Assembly: GCF_004005995.1 (NCBI RefSeq)
Contig: NZ_CP034767.1
Location: 558,001-622,000 of the forward strand
Direction of reading: 5' to 3'
From: Devosia sp. 1566
GTDB lineage: Bacteria > Pseudomonadota > Alphaproteobacteria > Rhizobiales > Devosiaceae
DNA length: 64,000 bases
Below, piece after piece: positions 45,623 to 54,526 of the stretch (position 1 is the first letter of the stretch; each line of letters begins with the position of its first letter). A program made the position numbers and the translations under genes. The notes under the pieces are model-generated. The model saw only the letters and a list, made by a program, of their open reading frames with translations. It searched no databases and was not told where the DNA came from.

Positions 45623-46290
45623 CAAGATATCACCCTCAAAAGATATCCCAGTCCGCGGATCGCGTGAATCTCAACTCCGGCGCCGCTGATTTTGTTACGC
45701 AAGCGCGAGATGTGGGAGTCGAGGGTATTGGACGAGATCTCGTCATCATAGCCATAGACCGCTTCTTCCAGCGCGCTGCGAGACACGGTTCGTCCCGAGC
45801 GCCGAACAAGGATCTCCAGAGCCAGCAGTTCACGACGGGTAAGGTCAAGTGGCTGCCCCGCGACTTCCGCCTGACGGTCCGTCAAGTTGAATCTGAGCAG
45901 ACCGACATTGATCGCAGTCTCACCGAACTGAGCTGGGCGTCGCATCACCGCACGCAATCTGGCCATCAACTCGTCGATCAAGAACGGCTTGGGTAAATAG
46001 TCATCGGCCCCCGTATCAAGTCCGGCAACCCGTTGCTCTGCCGATCCCATGGCCGACAGGACAATGACCGGCAAGCCCGGGCGCTCGCGCCTGATCAGAG
46101 GGATCAATTTCAATCCCTCCCCATCGGGCAGCTTGCGGTCCAGCAACACGGCGTCATGTACTCCGCTGCGGCATGCTTCCTCTGCAATCTCCAGAGTGGA
46201 GGCGTGATCCACTACAATGTCATGCCGGCTCAGCGCGGCGGACAGTGCTGTGGCCATGTCCAGTTCATCTTCGACCAGCAGGATGCGCAT
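45622..46290 (-). CDS. OmpR-family response regulator
   Basis: A 222-residue regulator. The receiver domain has the acidic pair near the N-terminus (LVEDELD), phospho-acceptor Asp in AVLLDRKLPDG (about residue 51), and Lys in LPKPF. The C-terminal winged helix ends SHISRLRNKI...IRGLGYLL. With the coupled kinase it forms a QseBC/PmrAB-like system. Adjacent target candidates are the secreted protein at 46730 and itself. Confidence 0.93.
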   Translation of the reverse strand: MRILLVEDELDMATALSAALSRHDIVVDHASTLEIAEEACRSGVHDAVLLDRKLPDGEGLKLIPLIRRERPGLPVIVLSAMGSAEQRVAGLDTGADDYLPKPFLIDELMARLRAVMRRPAQFGETAINVGLLRFNLTDRQAEVAGQPLDLTRRELLALEILVRRSGRTVSRSALEEAVYGYDDEISSNTLDSHISRLRNKISGAGVEIHAIRGLGYLLRVIS

Positions 46291-46729
46291 GAATTTACTC
46301 TTTTGTTTGTACGCTCAACTGTCAATCCTGCGGCTGCGTGATCCGGTGCAGGGTGGGCACTGGGCAGGTCAGTGGAGACAGGAACGAAGCAATGGCGCCG
46401 GCACGCGGGATGCCAAGGTTTTCGCTGTCCCCGTCCTTGGACATCCCTATCTGGCGATCCAACCATTGCCCGAACATTGCGGCGCGCACTCTCTTGAACT
46501 GTTCGTGGTGACTTGCTGCATCTGGTGGCGCACCGATTTCGCGCCCTGGCCACCCCATCGGAGATGACCTCCGCTGTGAGTTGAACGGCGAAGTCACGCA
46601 TACGACGCCGTGGGCCTGTCGCAAGCACAGCGACGTGGAAGCGAATAGTTTCGGGAAAGAAATCTCGACAATGTTCGCGCAATGAACAGAGATCAAGTTC
46701 GGGGTGTTCAAAACGAAAGGAACACCGAA
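46291..46729. promoter_or_regulatory. Divergent intergenic region upstream of the two-component system
   Basis: 439 bases between the response-regulator gene and a rightward small secreted protein gene. No supported gene. It must contain both promoters; no clear direct-repeat operator was recognised. Confidence 0.4.
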
Positions 46730-47110
46730 ATGAAATCTCTCTCCTCCGCCGAAGTTATTGCACTTACCCTCGCCTTTCTTGTTGCGTCCCCAACTGCATT
46801 TGCAGCGGAAAGCCTGATCTCGGATCGCGCGCTGGACGGCCGGCCCATCTCCGAGATCACCGCCACACTGGCCTCCCGGGGAATTATTGCCACCGAGATC
46901 GAAAAATGGGGCAGCGACATCCGCGTTTATGCCCACGGGCCTGACGGGTCCGGACGTGTGTTGATCCTCGACAAGGACACGCTCCGCCCGCTCAACGCCC
47001 CCACTGAGGTTGGTACGAACCTGGATGTAGGCCAGACGCGACCCGCTGCCCGACCGGCCAGCAACGCGTATCGTGTGCCACAGTCGCTATCGGAAAATAC
47101 CGAAGAGTGA
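46730..47110 (+). CDS. Small secreted protein, PepSY-like
   Basis: A 126-residue exported protein. The signal peptide ends TAFAAES. The middle (RPISEITATLASRGIIATEIEKWGSDIRVYAHGPDGSGRV, in parts) resembles a PepSY-type domain. Such periplasmic proteins often accompany QseBC-like two-component systems, as this one does. AAGGA precedes the ATG at 46730. Confidence 0.65.
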   Translation: MKSLSSAEVIALTLAFLVASPTAFAAESLISDRALDGRPISEITATLASRGIIATEIEKWGSDIRVYAHGPDGSGRVLILDKDTLRPLNAPTEVGTNLDVGQTRPAARPASNAYRVPQSLSENTEE

Positions 47111-47230
47111 ATACCCATCCGATCCGGGGCGCCACAAGCCCCGGATCCTATGTGCTTTGCACCCGAAAGCGTCCGCCATTCATCCCGGCAACGTCGCCAC
47201 TCCCGCGCGGCGCTCCTAAAGAGAACTATC

Positions 47231-48631
47231 ATGTCAATTGATTACTCAAGGGCCGATGTTGTGCGCCCGTTCGATGCCATCATCATTGGTGCTGGCCAGG
47301 CTGGGCCCTCGCTGGCGTCCCGGCTGGCTGCAGCGGGCATGACCGTTGCGATCATTGAGCGCGACCAAGTGGGTGGAACCTGCGTGAACACCGGTTGCAA
47401 GCCGACCAAGACCCTTGTTGCCAGCGCCTATGCAATCCACATGGCAAGGCGGGGCGCCGACTACGGGTTCTCCCGGTCCGACGTCGTCGTCGACATGGCT
47501 GCCGTGGCGGCACGCGCCCGCAAGGTCATCCTGGACTCGCGGCAAGGAAACGAAGACTGGCTTGCCAGCATGCCCAATGTCGAGTTGATCCGCGGCCACG
47601 CGCGCTTCGAAGCAACCAACATCGTCGTGGTGAACGGAGCCAGGCTCACCGCCCCGCGCATCTTCATCAATGTCGGCGGACGGGCGGTTATTCCAGATTT
47701 GCCCGGGCTCCATGATGTGCCGTTTCTAACCAATAGCGAGATCGTCGCCCTCGAAACCGTTCCTCAGCACCTAATCGTGGTCGGGGGCAGCTATATCGGG
47801 CTGGAGTTCGCGCAGATGTATCGCCGCTTCGGTGCGCAGGTCACGATCATCGAACGATCGGATCGGCTGATACCGCGCGAGGATCGGGACATTTCCCAAG
47901 CTGTCGAGGAGATCCTCCAAGCCGAAGGCATTTCCGTGCGGACCGGTGCCAATTGCATCGGCTTTCAACGGCATGGGGACGGCGTCGCGGTGTCGGTGGA
48001 TTGCGAGGCTGACGCCTCTCCGGTGATTGGCAGTCACGTGCTGATCGCGGCTGGGCGCCGGCCCAATACAGATGACCTCGGGCTCGAGGCAGCGGGCGTG
48101 CTCACCGACGAACGCGGTTACATCACGGTCGACGACCACCTCCAGACCAGTGTGCCCGGAATATGGACGCTGGGGGACTGCAACGGGCGGGGCGCCTTCA
48201 CCCATACCGCCTACAACGACTTCGAGATCGTTGCCGCCAATCTGCTTGACGGAGATGACCGGAGGGTCAGCAGCCGGGTGCCCGGTTATGCCCTCTATAT
48301 AGATCCCCCATTGGCGCGGGTGGGGATGAGTGAGGCTGAGGCGGCCCGGACCGGCAGACGGCTCCTCTTCTCCAAGCGCGCAATGACCCGCGTTGGCCGC
48401 GCCGTGGAAAAAGGGGAAATCCAAGGCTTCATGAAGATCGTCGCCGACGCCGACACACAGCGCATCCTGGGCGCGGCAATCCTGGGCACAGGCGGCGACG
48501 AGGCCATCCATGGCATTCTCGACATGATGAACGCCGACCAGCCTCTCGATAGCTTGCGGTGGGCGGTGCCTATTCATCCCACCGTTTCAGAACTGATCCC
48601 GACTCTGCTGCTCGACCTGGCAGAGCCCTGA
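47231..48631 (+). CDS. FAD-dependent pyridine nucleotide-disulfide reductase (MerA/Lpd-like)
   Basis: A 466-residue flavoprotein. The FAD motif is IIIGAGQAGPSLA, the redox disulfide is GTCVNTGC (Cys51/Cys56), the NAD(P) motif is VVGGSYIGLEFA, and the dimerisation domain ends AVPIHPTVSELIPTLL with the HPT-E motif that completes the active site. It lacks the N-terminal metal domain and C-terminal Cys pair of true MerA. Close relatives are annotated mercuric-reductase-like but the substrate is unknown. Beside ohr, a role in thiol or oxidant stress fits. Confidence 0.87.
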   Translation: MSIDYSRADVVRPFDAIIIGAGQAGPSLASRLAAAGMTVAIIERDQVGGTCVNTGCKPTKTLVASAYAIHMARRGADYGFSRSDVVVDMAAVAARARKVILDSRQGNEDWLASMPNVELIRGHARFEATNIVVVNGARLTAPRIFINVGGRAVIPDLPGLHDVPFLTNSEIVALETVPQHLIVVGGSYIGLEFAQMYRRFGAQVTIIERSDRLIPREDRDISQAVEEILQAEGISVRTGANCIGFQRHGDGVAVSVDCEADASPVIGSHVLIAAGRRPNTDDLGLEAAGVLTDERGYITVDDHLQTSVPGIWTLGDCNGRGAFTHTAYNDFEIVAANLLDGDDRRVSSRVPGYALYIDPPLARVGMSEAEAARTGRRLLFSKRAMTRVGRAVEKGEIQGFMKIVADADTQRILGAAILGTGGDEAIHGILDMMNADQPLDSLRWAVPIHPTVSELIPTLLLDLAEP

Positions 48632-48728
48632 ATTCGTCTCGCCAGCTGCGAAACGATGCCGACACGCACAGTGTCGAAGTGAGCGCCCACGAGATGTGGG
48701 CCACAAACACCCCCAAAAGGAGACTATG

Positions 48729-49154
48729 ATGTCTGTTGATGTAAAGTATAAGACCTCCGCAACTGCGACCGGTGGACGCGATGGCAAGGCCCGCACCGAG
48801 GACGGCCGGGTCGACGTTTTGTTGAGCACACCCAGGGAACTGGGCGGACCGGGCGGTGAAGGCACCAACCCGGAGCAATTATTCGCCACCGGCTATTCGG
48901 CTTGCTTCCTGGGGGCCCTGAAAGTGGCGGCCCAGCAACTCAAGGTAAAAGTGCCGGCCGAGGCCAGCGTAACGGCCACAGTCGGGATCGGTCCCCGCTC
49001 GGAGGGCGGTTTCGGCATCACTGCCGATCTGGTTGTGGCTTTGCCAGGTCTTGATCGTGACGTGGCATCCACGCTCGTGCACACGGCGCACCAGATCTGC
49101 CCCTACTCCAACGCCACCCGCAACAACATCGATGTGGGCCTCTCGGTGGCTTGA
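48729..49154 (+). CDS. Organic hydroperoxide resistance protein Ohr
   Basis: A 141-residue OsmC/Ohr peroxidase reducing organic hydroperoxides with dihydrolipoamide-type thiols. Active-site Cys59 (GYSACFLGAL) and Cys124 (QICPYSNATRNNI) are the conserved pair, and ELGGPGGEGTNPEQLFA carries the assisting Arg/Glu region. AGGAG precedes ATG codons at 48726 and 48729. No OhrR-type MarR gene is adjacent. Confidence 0.92.
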   Translation: MSVDVKYKTSATATGGRDGKARTEDGRVDVLLSTPRELGGPGGEGTNPEQLFATGYSACFLGALKVAAQQLKVKVPAEASVTATVGIGPRSEGGFGITADLVVALPGLDRDVASTLVHTAHQICPYSNATRNNIDVGLSVA

Positions 49155-49220
49155 GCAAGGGCTTAGGAGAGCCTGCTGATCCTTTTGCTTGTCGGCAGTC
49201 CGGTGCAAAGGAAAGTCCTT

Positions 49221-49252
49221 CTTGCCGGTTTCCCAACAGGGAAACGGGCAAG
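49221..49252. terminator. Strong hairpin after ohr
   Basis: A 14-bp stem with one mismatch and loop AACA (arms CTTGCCGGTTTCCC and GGGAAACGGGCAAG). It lies between the convergent ohr and sulfite-exporter-like genes and lacks a long T tract. Confidence 0.55.
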
Positions 49253-49342
49253 TCGGTTTCACTCCATGATGAGGGCAGTTCGGCGATGGTCAAACCAGAA
49301 TCAGGACCTCGGTCTCGAACCTGTACATGGTTGGCCTCCTCT

Positions 49343-50128
49343 TTAGATGAAGGCGGTAACGGTCTGGGCGGCCATGTAAATGGCGACGGCCACGATCAGA
49401 CCGGCGAAAGCGGTGTTCAGCAGCCCCTTCTTGCTGGCCATTAAACCAGCAAGCCGCGCGCCAGCCAGTCCACCGACCACCCCGCCACCGATAAACACGG
49501 CAGCCAGTGGCCAATCGACCAGGCCCGAAAAGGCGTAGCTCAAGGCAGTGGTGAGCCCGAAGGCGGTGACGGCGACGAGCGATGATCCGATGGCATTGAG
49601 GATCGGCATGCCGGTCGAGGCCACAAGACCCGGAACGATCAGGAAGCCGCCGCCGATACCGAAGAAGCCGGAAAAGGCGCCGGTGAGACCGCCATAGCCC
49701 AGCACCTTGGGTGCCTTCTCTCGATTGCAGGTGGCGCCAGGTATCCCGGGATCACCCCGCCCGCGGAACATCAGCACGCCTACCACCAGCATGAGGATGG
49801 CGAACAGGAACAGCAGCTTGTCGCCGTCCATGGCCTTGCCCAGCGTGGAGCCAAGGAAGGCCCCGGCAATGCCAGCGACGGTGTACATGAGGGCGCAGCG
49901 CCAGATCACGTTGCCCTTGCGGGCATGGGTGACAAGGTTGGTGGCAGCGTTGGTGGCGACCGCAAAAGCACTCGTTCCGATGGCCACGTGTGCGACAGGA
50001 ACCCCCACGACATAGACCATGAGCGGCACAGCCAGAATGGAGCCACCGCCGCCGAACAGGCCGAGGGTGAAGCCCACCAGGCTGCCCGATAGGGCACCAA
50101 GCAGGTATTGCAGGGGTTCGAGAAACAT
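49343..50128 (-). CDS. TauE/SafE-family sulfite exporter-like membrane protein
   Basis: A 261-residue transporter with about eight membrane helices and the family's glycine-rich motifs GLFGGGGSILAVPLMVYV and GIGGGFLIVPGLV. It probably exports sulfite or a related sulfur oxyanion produced by persulfide oxidation. It is the last gene of the leftward sulfur operon. Confidence 0.88.
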   Translation of the reverse strand: MFLEPLQYLLGALSGSLVGFTLGLFGGGGSILAVPLMVYVVGVPVAHVAIGTSAFAVATNAATNLVTHARKGNVIWRCALMYTVAGIAGAFLGSTLGKAMDGDKLLFLFAILMLVVGVLMFRGRGDPGIPGATCNREKAPKVLGYGGLTGAFSGFFGIGGGFLIVPGLVASTGMPILNAIGSSLVAVTAFGLTTALSYAFSGLVDWPLAAVFIGGGVVGGLAGARLAGLMASKKGLLNTAFAGLIVAVAIYMAAQTVTAFI

Positions 50129-50141
50129 CGTCGTCTTTCAG

Positions 50142-50465
50142 TTACAAAGTGGCAGCGTAGAGGCTGCCGGCGCGCCCACCGGAGCGGCAGTAGCCCAGGA
50201 TGGGCCCGTCGGTTTCGGCCTTGGCCTGTTCAAAGCGGATGAGCTGACCTTCGGTGAGTTGACCTGACACGGGGATGTGGAATGCCTTGACACCGAACCG
50301 CTCGGCGACCTCAGCGATCTGCGCAAAGGATGGCTGATCAGGGTCTTCGTTATCCGGGCGGGCGCAGACGATGGCTTTGTACCCCGCCTCAGCGATGAGC
50401 CTGACATCATCAGGCTGGATCTGGGGGGACTGGGCGAACTGGTCGTCGATCTTGTTGATTGCCAT
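50142..50465 (-). CDS. TIGR01244-family sulfurtransferase/phosphatase
   Basis: A 107-residue rhodanese-like protein (DUF442). INKIDDQFAQSPQIQPDDVRLIAEAGYKAIVC, in parts, opens the domain; the active-site loop is YCRSGGR, which holds the persulfide-forming Cys. In other species this domain is fused to the persulfide dioxygenase (Blh); here it is a separate gene 4 bases downstream of it. AGGAG precedes the ATG at 50465. Confidence 0.88.
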   Translation of the reverse strand: MAINKIDDQFAQSPQIQPDDVRLIAEAGYKAIVCARPDNEDPDQPSFAQIAEVAERFGVKAFHIPVSGQLTEGQLIRFEQAKAETDGPILGYCRSGGRAGSLYAATL

Positions 50466-50469
50466 GGTG

Positions 50470-51384
50470 TTACTCCTTGGAGGTGGAGAGCCCATTGATG
50501 GGCACTTTGAGGTAAGTCTTGCCGTCATCATCGGCTGGGGGAAGCTGTCCCGCCCGCATGTTGACTTGCAGGGATGGGATGATCAGCTTTGGCATGGAGA
50601 GGGTGCTGTCCCGCTCTTCCCGCATCTTGACGAATTCGTCTTCGGACGTGCCGTGGCCGACATGGATGTTGTGATCACGTTGCTCCGCAATTGTGGTTTC
50701 CCACTGAATGTCGCGACCGTTCGGCCCATAGTCGTGGCACATGAAGAGCCGCATCTCGCCTGGCAAGGTCAGCAGCCGCTGTATTGACTGGTAGAGTGTA
50801 CGAGCGTTACCACCGGGAAAGTCGGCACGGGCCGAGCCGCCATCAGGCATGAACAGGGTGTCGCCAACGAATACGGCGTTGCCGATCACATGCACCATGT
50901 CTGCCGGCGTATGGCCTGGCGTGAACAGCGTATGGGCGGTCATGGTGCCGATCTGATAGCTGTCGCCATCCTTGAACAGGCGGTCGAACTGCGACCCATC
51001 ACGCTGGAACTCTGTTCCTTCGTTGAAGATCTTGCCAAAGGTGTCCTGGACCACGCAGATCTGGTCGCCGATCCCGAGCTTGCCGCCTAGCTTGGCCTGG
51101 ATATAGGGCGCAGCTGATAGGTGATCGGCATGGACGTGGGTTTCGATCAGCCATTCCAGCTTCCAGCCCTTGTCCTGGATGTGCGCGATGATCTTGTCGG
51201 CGCCCTCATAGGCAATGTTGCCAGAGGCGTAGTCGAAGTCCATGACGGAATCGATCACGGCACAGGCGTCGGAATGGGGATCCTTGACGATGTAGCTGAT
51301 GGTGTTGGTCGGCTCGTCGAAGAACGCCACAACTTCCGGTTTCACGCCCAGATCGGGTGCAAATGGAATGGGTTGGGTAGACAT
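50470..51384 (-). CDS. MBL-fold persulfide dioxygenase-like protein (Blh/ETHE1 type)
   Basis: A 304-residue metallo-beta-lactamase-fold enzyme. The metal motif HVHADHLS and later FTPGHTPADMVH and MCHDYGPNG provide His/Asp ligands of one Fe(II) as in ETHE1. It likely oxidises glutathione persulfide to sulfite and glutathione. It is encoded between the YeeE genes and the TIGR01244 gene, the bigR-type operon order. Confidence 0.9.
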   Translation of the reverse strand: MSTQPIPFAPDLGVKPEVVAFFDEPTNTISYIVKDPHSDACAVIDSVMDFDYASGNIAYEGADKIIAHIQDKGWKLEWLIETHVHADHLSAAPYIQAKLGGKLGIGDQICVVQDTFGKIFNEGTEFQRDGSQFDRLFKDGDSYQIGTMTAHTLFTPGHTPADMVHVIGNAVFVGDTLFMPDGGSARADFPGGNARTLYQSIQRLLTLPGEMRLFMCHDYGPNGRDIQWETTIAEQRDHNIHVGHGTSEDEFVKMREERDSTLSMPKLIIPSLQVNMRAGQLPPADDDGKTYLKVPINGLSTSKE

Positions 51385-51408
51385 GGAATCTCCTTACCAG
51401 TTCGAAGG

Positions 51409-51846
51409 TCAGGCCAAGGCTTGACGGCGGGTGAAAGCCGCCTTGAGCGCATTGGCACCGAGGATGCCGCCGATCATTGCGGCCACGAAAATGAACGGTC
51501 TCGGCTCGCCCGTACCTAGTGCAGGGATGGCGCCGCCGGGGCAGAATCCGGCAATGCCCCAGCCGACGCCGAACAGGGCCGAGCCTGCGATAAGCGGCAC
51601 GTCCAGATCTCGTTTGGTTGGCAAATGGAACTTGCGATCGAACGTCGGAGCGGGGCGCTGCAACACGAACCGGTATCCGACGAAGGTAACGACCAGGGCC
51701 GACCCCATGACCAGAAACAGGCTGGGGTCCCAGGTGCCGAACACGTCAAAGAAGTTGAGCACCTTGGCCGGGTTGGCCATCCCGGAGATCGCAATGCCAA
51801 GGCCGAAAACAAGGCCGATCGCCGCTGCAGAAACAACGCGGAGCAT
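51409..51846 (-). CDS. YeeE/YedE half-transporter, second subunit (PmpB-like)
   Basis: A 145-residue membrane protein with about four helices and the Cys-containing loop GIAGFCPGGAIPAL. Together with the upstream half it should form a thiosulfate- or sulfane-type sulfur permease, as the split PmpA/PmpB pair does. Its ATG overlaps the upstream stop by one base (TGATG). Confidence 0.85.
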   Translation of the reverse strand: MLRVVSAAAIGLVFGLGIAISGMANPAKVLNFFDVFGTWDPSLFLVMGSALVVTFVGYRFVLQRPAPTFDRKFHLPTKRDLDVPLIAGSALFGVGWGIAGFCPGGAIPALGTGEPRPFIFVAAMIGGILGANALKAAFTRRQALA

Positions 51847-52274
51847 CAGAAGCCCCCCAGGACATGACGGACGATAAAGACGGTCATGAAGGTCGTCACC
51901 ATAAAGGTCAGGGTGGCGACAACGGAGCGGGTCGAGAGCCGGGCCATGCCACAAACGCCCTGGCCCGACGTGCAGCCGCCTCCGAAGGTCACGCCGACGC
52001 CGACCAGAAGGCCACCAAAAATAATGGCCCAAGCAGGAAGCTCTGCCTGCAGCGGCAAGGACGTGCCCGTGAGCAGTAGGACAAGAAGGGGGGCAGCAAT
52101 GGCACCCAACAGGAAGGCGAGGCGCCAGTCCCAGTCACCTTTTGGCAAGATCACGCCAGTCAGGATCCCGGTCATGCCAGCCACCCTGCCGTGAAAAGCC
52201 ATGAGGGCAACGGCGGCAATTCCAATCAATGAGCCACCGAGAAGTGCTTGGATGGGTGTAAATGATGTTTCCAT
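51846..52274 (-). CDS. YeeE/YedE half-transporter, first subunit (PmpA-like)
   Basis: A 142-residue membrane protein. The signature GGGCTSGQGVCGMARLS contains the two Cys thought to relay sulfur. It is the first gene of the leftward operon, 118 bases from the divergent repressor gene and directly downstream of the palindromic operator candidate. The ATG at 52274 is chosen for the conserved N-terminus. Confidence 0.87.
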   Translation of the reverse strand: METSFTPIQALLGGSLIGIAAVALMAFHGRVAGMTGILTGVILPKGDWDWRLAFLLGAIAAPLLVLLLTGTSLPLQAELPAWAIIFGGLLVGVGVTFGGGCTSGQGVCGMARLSTRSVVATLTFMVTTFMTVFIVRHVLGGF

Positions 52275-52342
52275 ATGCCTATGTGCGGTTCGCTGCGGCG
52301 CGTCAGGAATGAGCACCTGATCGTCGAAATGTATTGCCCGAT

Positions 52343-52362
52343 ATATTCGAATATTCTAATAT
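52343..52362. promoter_or_regulatory. Overlapping palindromes, candidate BigR operator
   Basis: ATATTCGAATAT (52343-52354, perfect palindrome) overlaps ATATTCTAATAT (52351-52362) by four bases. It lies midway between the divergent pmpA-like and arsR-family genes and overlaps probable -10 sequences. Confidence 0.75.
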
Positions 52363-52392
52363 GTCAATCACGCAGCCCGAAGAAGTCCCCTG

Positions 52393-52707
52393 ATGCACAT
52401 AACCGATCTTGAACCCCGTGCCGAAGAAGCGGCCCAATTGCTGACCGCCATGGCCAATCCGAAGCGACTACTGATCCTTTGCAATCTTCTTGAGCAGGAG
52501 CGCAGCGTAGGCGAGCTGATCAAGATTGTAGGGCTGGAGCAGTCGCCGCTGTCCCAGCACCTGTCGAAGTTGCGGGCATTGGGGTTGGTCAAGACGCGTC
52601 GCGATGGTCAGACCATCTTCTACCGTCTTGCTTCAGAGCCAGTCACACGAGTGCTGACGACGCTTTATGAAATTTACTGCCGGTCAAGCGAACCAGCGGG
52701 TGATTGA
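52393..52707 (+). CDS. ArsR-family persulfide-sensing repressor (BigR/SqrR-like)
   Basis: A 104-residue winged-helix repressor. VGELIKIVGLEQSPLSQHLSKLRALGLV is the helix-turn-helix region. Cys30 (LLILCNLL) and Cys96 (EIYCRSS) match the two Cys that form a tetrasulfide on reaction with persulfide in BigR/SqrR, releasing DNA. It should repress the divergent sulfur operon and itself through the palindromes between them. Confidence 0.9.
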   Translation: MHITDLEPRAEEAAQLLTAMANPKRLLILCNLLEQERSVGELIKIVGLEQSPLSQHLSKLRALGLVKTRRDGQTIFYRLASEPVTRVLTTLYEIYCRSSEPAGD

Positions 52708-52960
52708 GCTAGATGCTCTGGGGTTATGTACAGTCAGCTTTGGGGATAGTTATTCGAGAAGCCGCCCGTCCTCTTTCCACCCCAAGGAAGCCGTTCCGGC
52801 GCGCCAGACCAGAACAGCGGCTTTCAGGAGCTTGATTGGACTGGCTGAGCGGTCGAAATGGGGCGCATTACGGATCGACCGCTGCCGGCCGCTAGCGATC
52901 TGCTTCGGTCAGGGCCGCTTCTGCCCATATTCTCCCCTTTGAAGCGGCCGCGGAACTAAC

Positions 52961-53575
52961 CTAGCTCCGTCCTTTGCTCAGTGCGCGCCGTCGCGCACGC
53001 AGCCACGGGGCTGCGGCCGCAGCCACGGTCCCCACAATGGCTAGACCGCAGAGCACGGCCTTCGAGATCGTCTCCATTGTGCCCTCGATCAACATTGCGT
53101 GGATCACGCCGGCAAGCACGACGATGCTGACGAGGCCGGTGTGACTGAGGCGCCAGACGGGCGGCGAAAGGCGGCGCTGGAAGATCGCGAGCAGCGCGGC
53201 TGCGAAAAGCGCCCACATGCCGGCGACCCCCCAGACGGAAAACGGAGTCGGCGAGCGCAAGAACAGCGCGTCTTCTATGTCGGGCGGGCTGGTGATCCAC
53301 AGCCCGGCGACGTGGACGATCACCGCAGCGACCAAGACGATACCCCCTACACGATGTACACGACGACCGCGCAACAGGGGCAGGCCGGGGAGCCAGCCAG
53401 CAGCGAGCAGCGGCTGCACCAGCGCAACGCACAGCGCCACCACGCCTGCCAAGCCGGCGGTGATATAGACCGGGTCGCGCCACGCCAGGTATTCGCTTGT
53501 CGCGGCAAAGGTCAGCGGCACGACGATGGCGAGCGTCAGGCCGGCCCAGATCAGTAGCGCCTGGGCCAGCCGCAT
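52961..53575 (-). CDS. Ferric-reductase-like transmembrane protein
   Basis: A 204-residue six-helix membrane protein. The His residues in HRVGGIVLVAAVIVHVAGLW and LSHTGLVSIVVLAGVIHAML could bind two b haems as in FRD/MsrQ-type proteins. No FAD or NAD domain is attached. It follows the adjacent Tat-like secreted protein gene by 9 bases, suggesting an electron-transfer pair. Confidence 0.8.
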   Translation of the reverse strand: MRLAQALLIWAGLTLAIVVPLTFAATSEYLAWRDPVYITAGLAGVVALCVALVQPLLAAGWLPGLPLLRGRRVHRVGGIVLVAAVIVHVAGLWITSPPDIEDALFLRSPTPFSVWGVAGMWALFAAALLAIFQRRLSPPVWRLSHTGLVSIVVLAGVIHAMLIEGTMETISKAVLCGLAIVGTVAAAAAPWLRARRRALSKGRS

Positions 53576-53584
53576 CGCGTCGGG

Positions 53585-54073
53585 TCAGGCAGACTGCAGG
53601 ACAAAGTGTGCCGTAAGGCTGGTGTCCTTCGCGCTAGACAGCAGGGGGCGCAGGAATACGGTCTCGTACTCGCCGCTGTCATAGGCGAGGTGCGCATGCG
53701 CCTGGCCCAGCGCTGGGACGATCTGCGGCATTTCGAGCCGGAACGCGCCGTTTGCGTCAGACAGCGTGGCGCCGTGGCTGTGCCAGTCACGCTCGCTGCC
53801 TTCCGTGGTATGAGCCCAGATCTGAATGCGCTGGCCCGCGAGTGGGGCGCCGTCGCTGGCGCGGAGCACCGTGCCTGACATCCAGAAGCCGCCGCTGCCG
53901 ATGCGTTCAACTATTGGCGCGCCGGGCATATAGTTGTTGGCGCCGCCACGCATGGAGGGCGTCGCAGGAAGGCCAGCGGCGCGAGCGGGCATTGTGAGGC
54001 CTGCAAGCCCGGCCACCGCAAACGCGGCGCCCGCGCACAGCAAGGTTCGGCGCTGGAAGAGGGTGTCAGACAT
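53585..54073 (-). CDS. Secreted intradiol-dioxygenase-fold protein
   Basis: A 162-residue exported protein. The N-terminus (FQRRTLLCAGAAFAVAGLAGL) looks like a Tat signal with twin Arg. The mature part resembles the intradiol dioxygenase / transthyretin-like beta sandwich (WMSGTVLRASDGAPLAGQRIQIWAHT, GAFRLEMPQIVP) but lacks a clear two-Tyr/two-His iron site. It heads a two-gene unit with the ferric-reductase-like protein. Confidence 0.7.
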   Translation of the reverse strand: MSDTLFQRRTLLCAGAAFAVAGLAGLTMPARAAGLPATPSMRGGANNYMPGAPIVERIGSGGFWMSGTVLRASDGAPLAGQRIQIWAHTTEGSERDWHSHGATLSDANGAFRLEMPQIVPALGQAHAHLAYDSGEYETVFLRPLLSSAKDTSLTAHFVLQSA

Positions 54074-54114
54074 GCCGATCTCCTTCTCGAGTTCAATGAT
54101 GAACCACGTAGAAC

Positions 54115-54515
54115 TTAGCGCCGTTTCAGCCGCCGACCAATCGAGGCGGCAAGCAAGTGCGGGCACGGTTTCGTGATGGAATGCAGCTGAGCAATGGTGC
54201 GACCTTTGGCGAGCGCCCCGACAGCTGTAGTGTCGCAATAGCGATTGATCACGTCCGCATCGTCGAGCAATCCGATCAACGTCCCTTGGTTGGTGAGGTG
54301 CAAATCCTCGATCTGGCGCCGGAGGTTGGCTGCAACGGCGGGGTCGTGGGTTTGCCGACAATCTGTGCCTGCCAGGAAAGGTCGCGGATCTTTGCCAGGG
54401 CGGTGACGAGGATCTCATGGTCCTTGCGCGGCCCGGAGACCGACCGACCCGATGCTATACGCACTGCCGTCTTTCTCGACACTTTGTGCCATTCATGGCA
54501 GATGGGGGCCAGCAA
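54115..54515 (-). pseudogene. Frameshifted glycosyltransferase (GT4) remnant
   Basis: Two minus-strand frames together read as the C-terminal domain of a family 4 glycosyltransferase: GPRKDHEILVTALAKI and WQAQIVGK in one frame (54340-54470), then DPAVAANLRRQIEDLHL and LLDDADVINRYC in another (54200-54345). A frameshift near 54350 and loss of both ends show it is a relic. No intact copy is nearby. Confidence 0.65.
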
Positions 54516-54526
54516 GAGGAGTGGCG

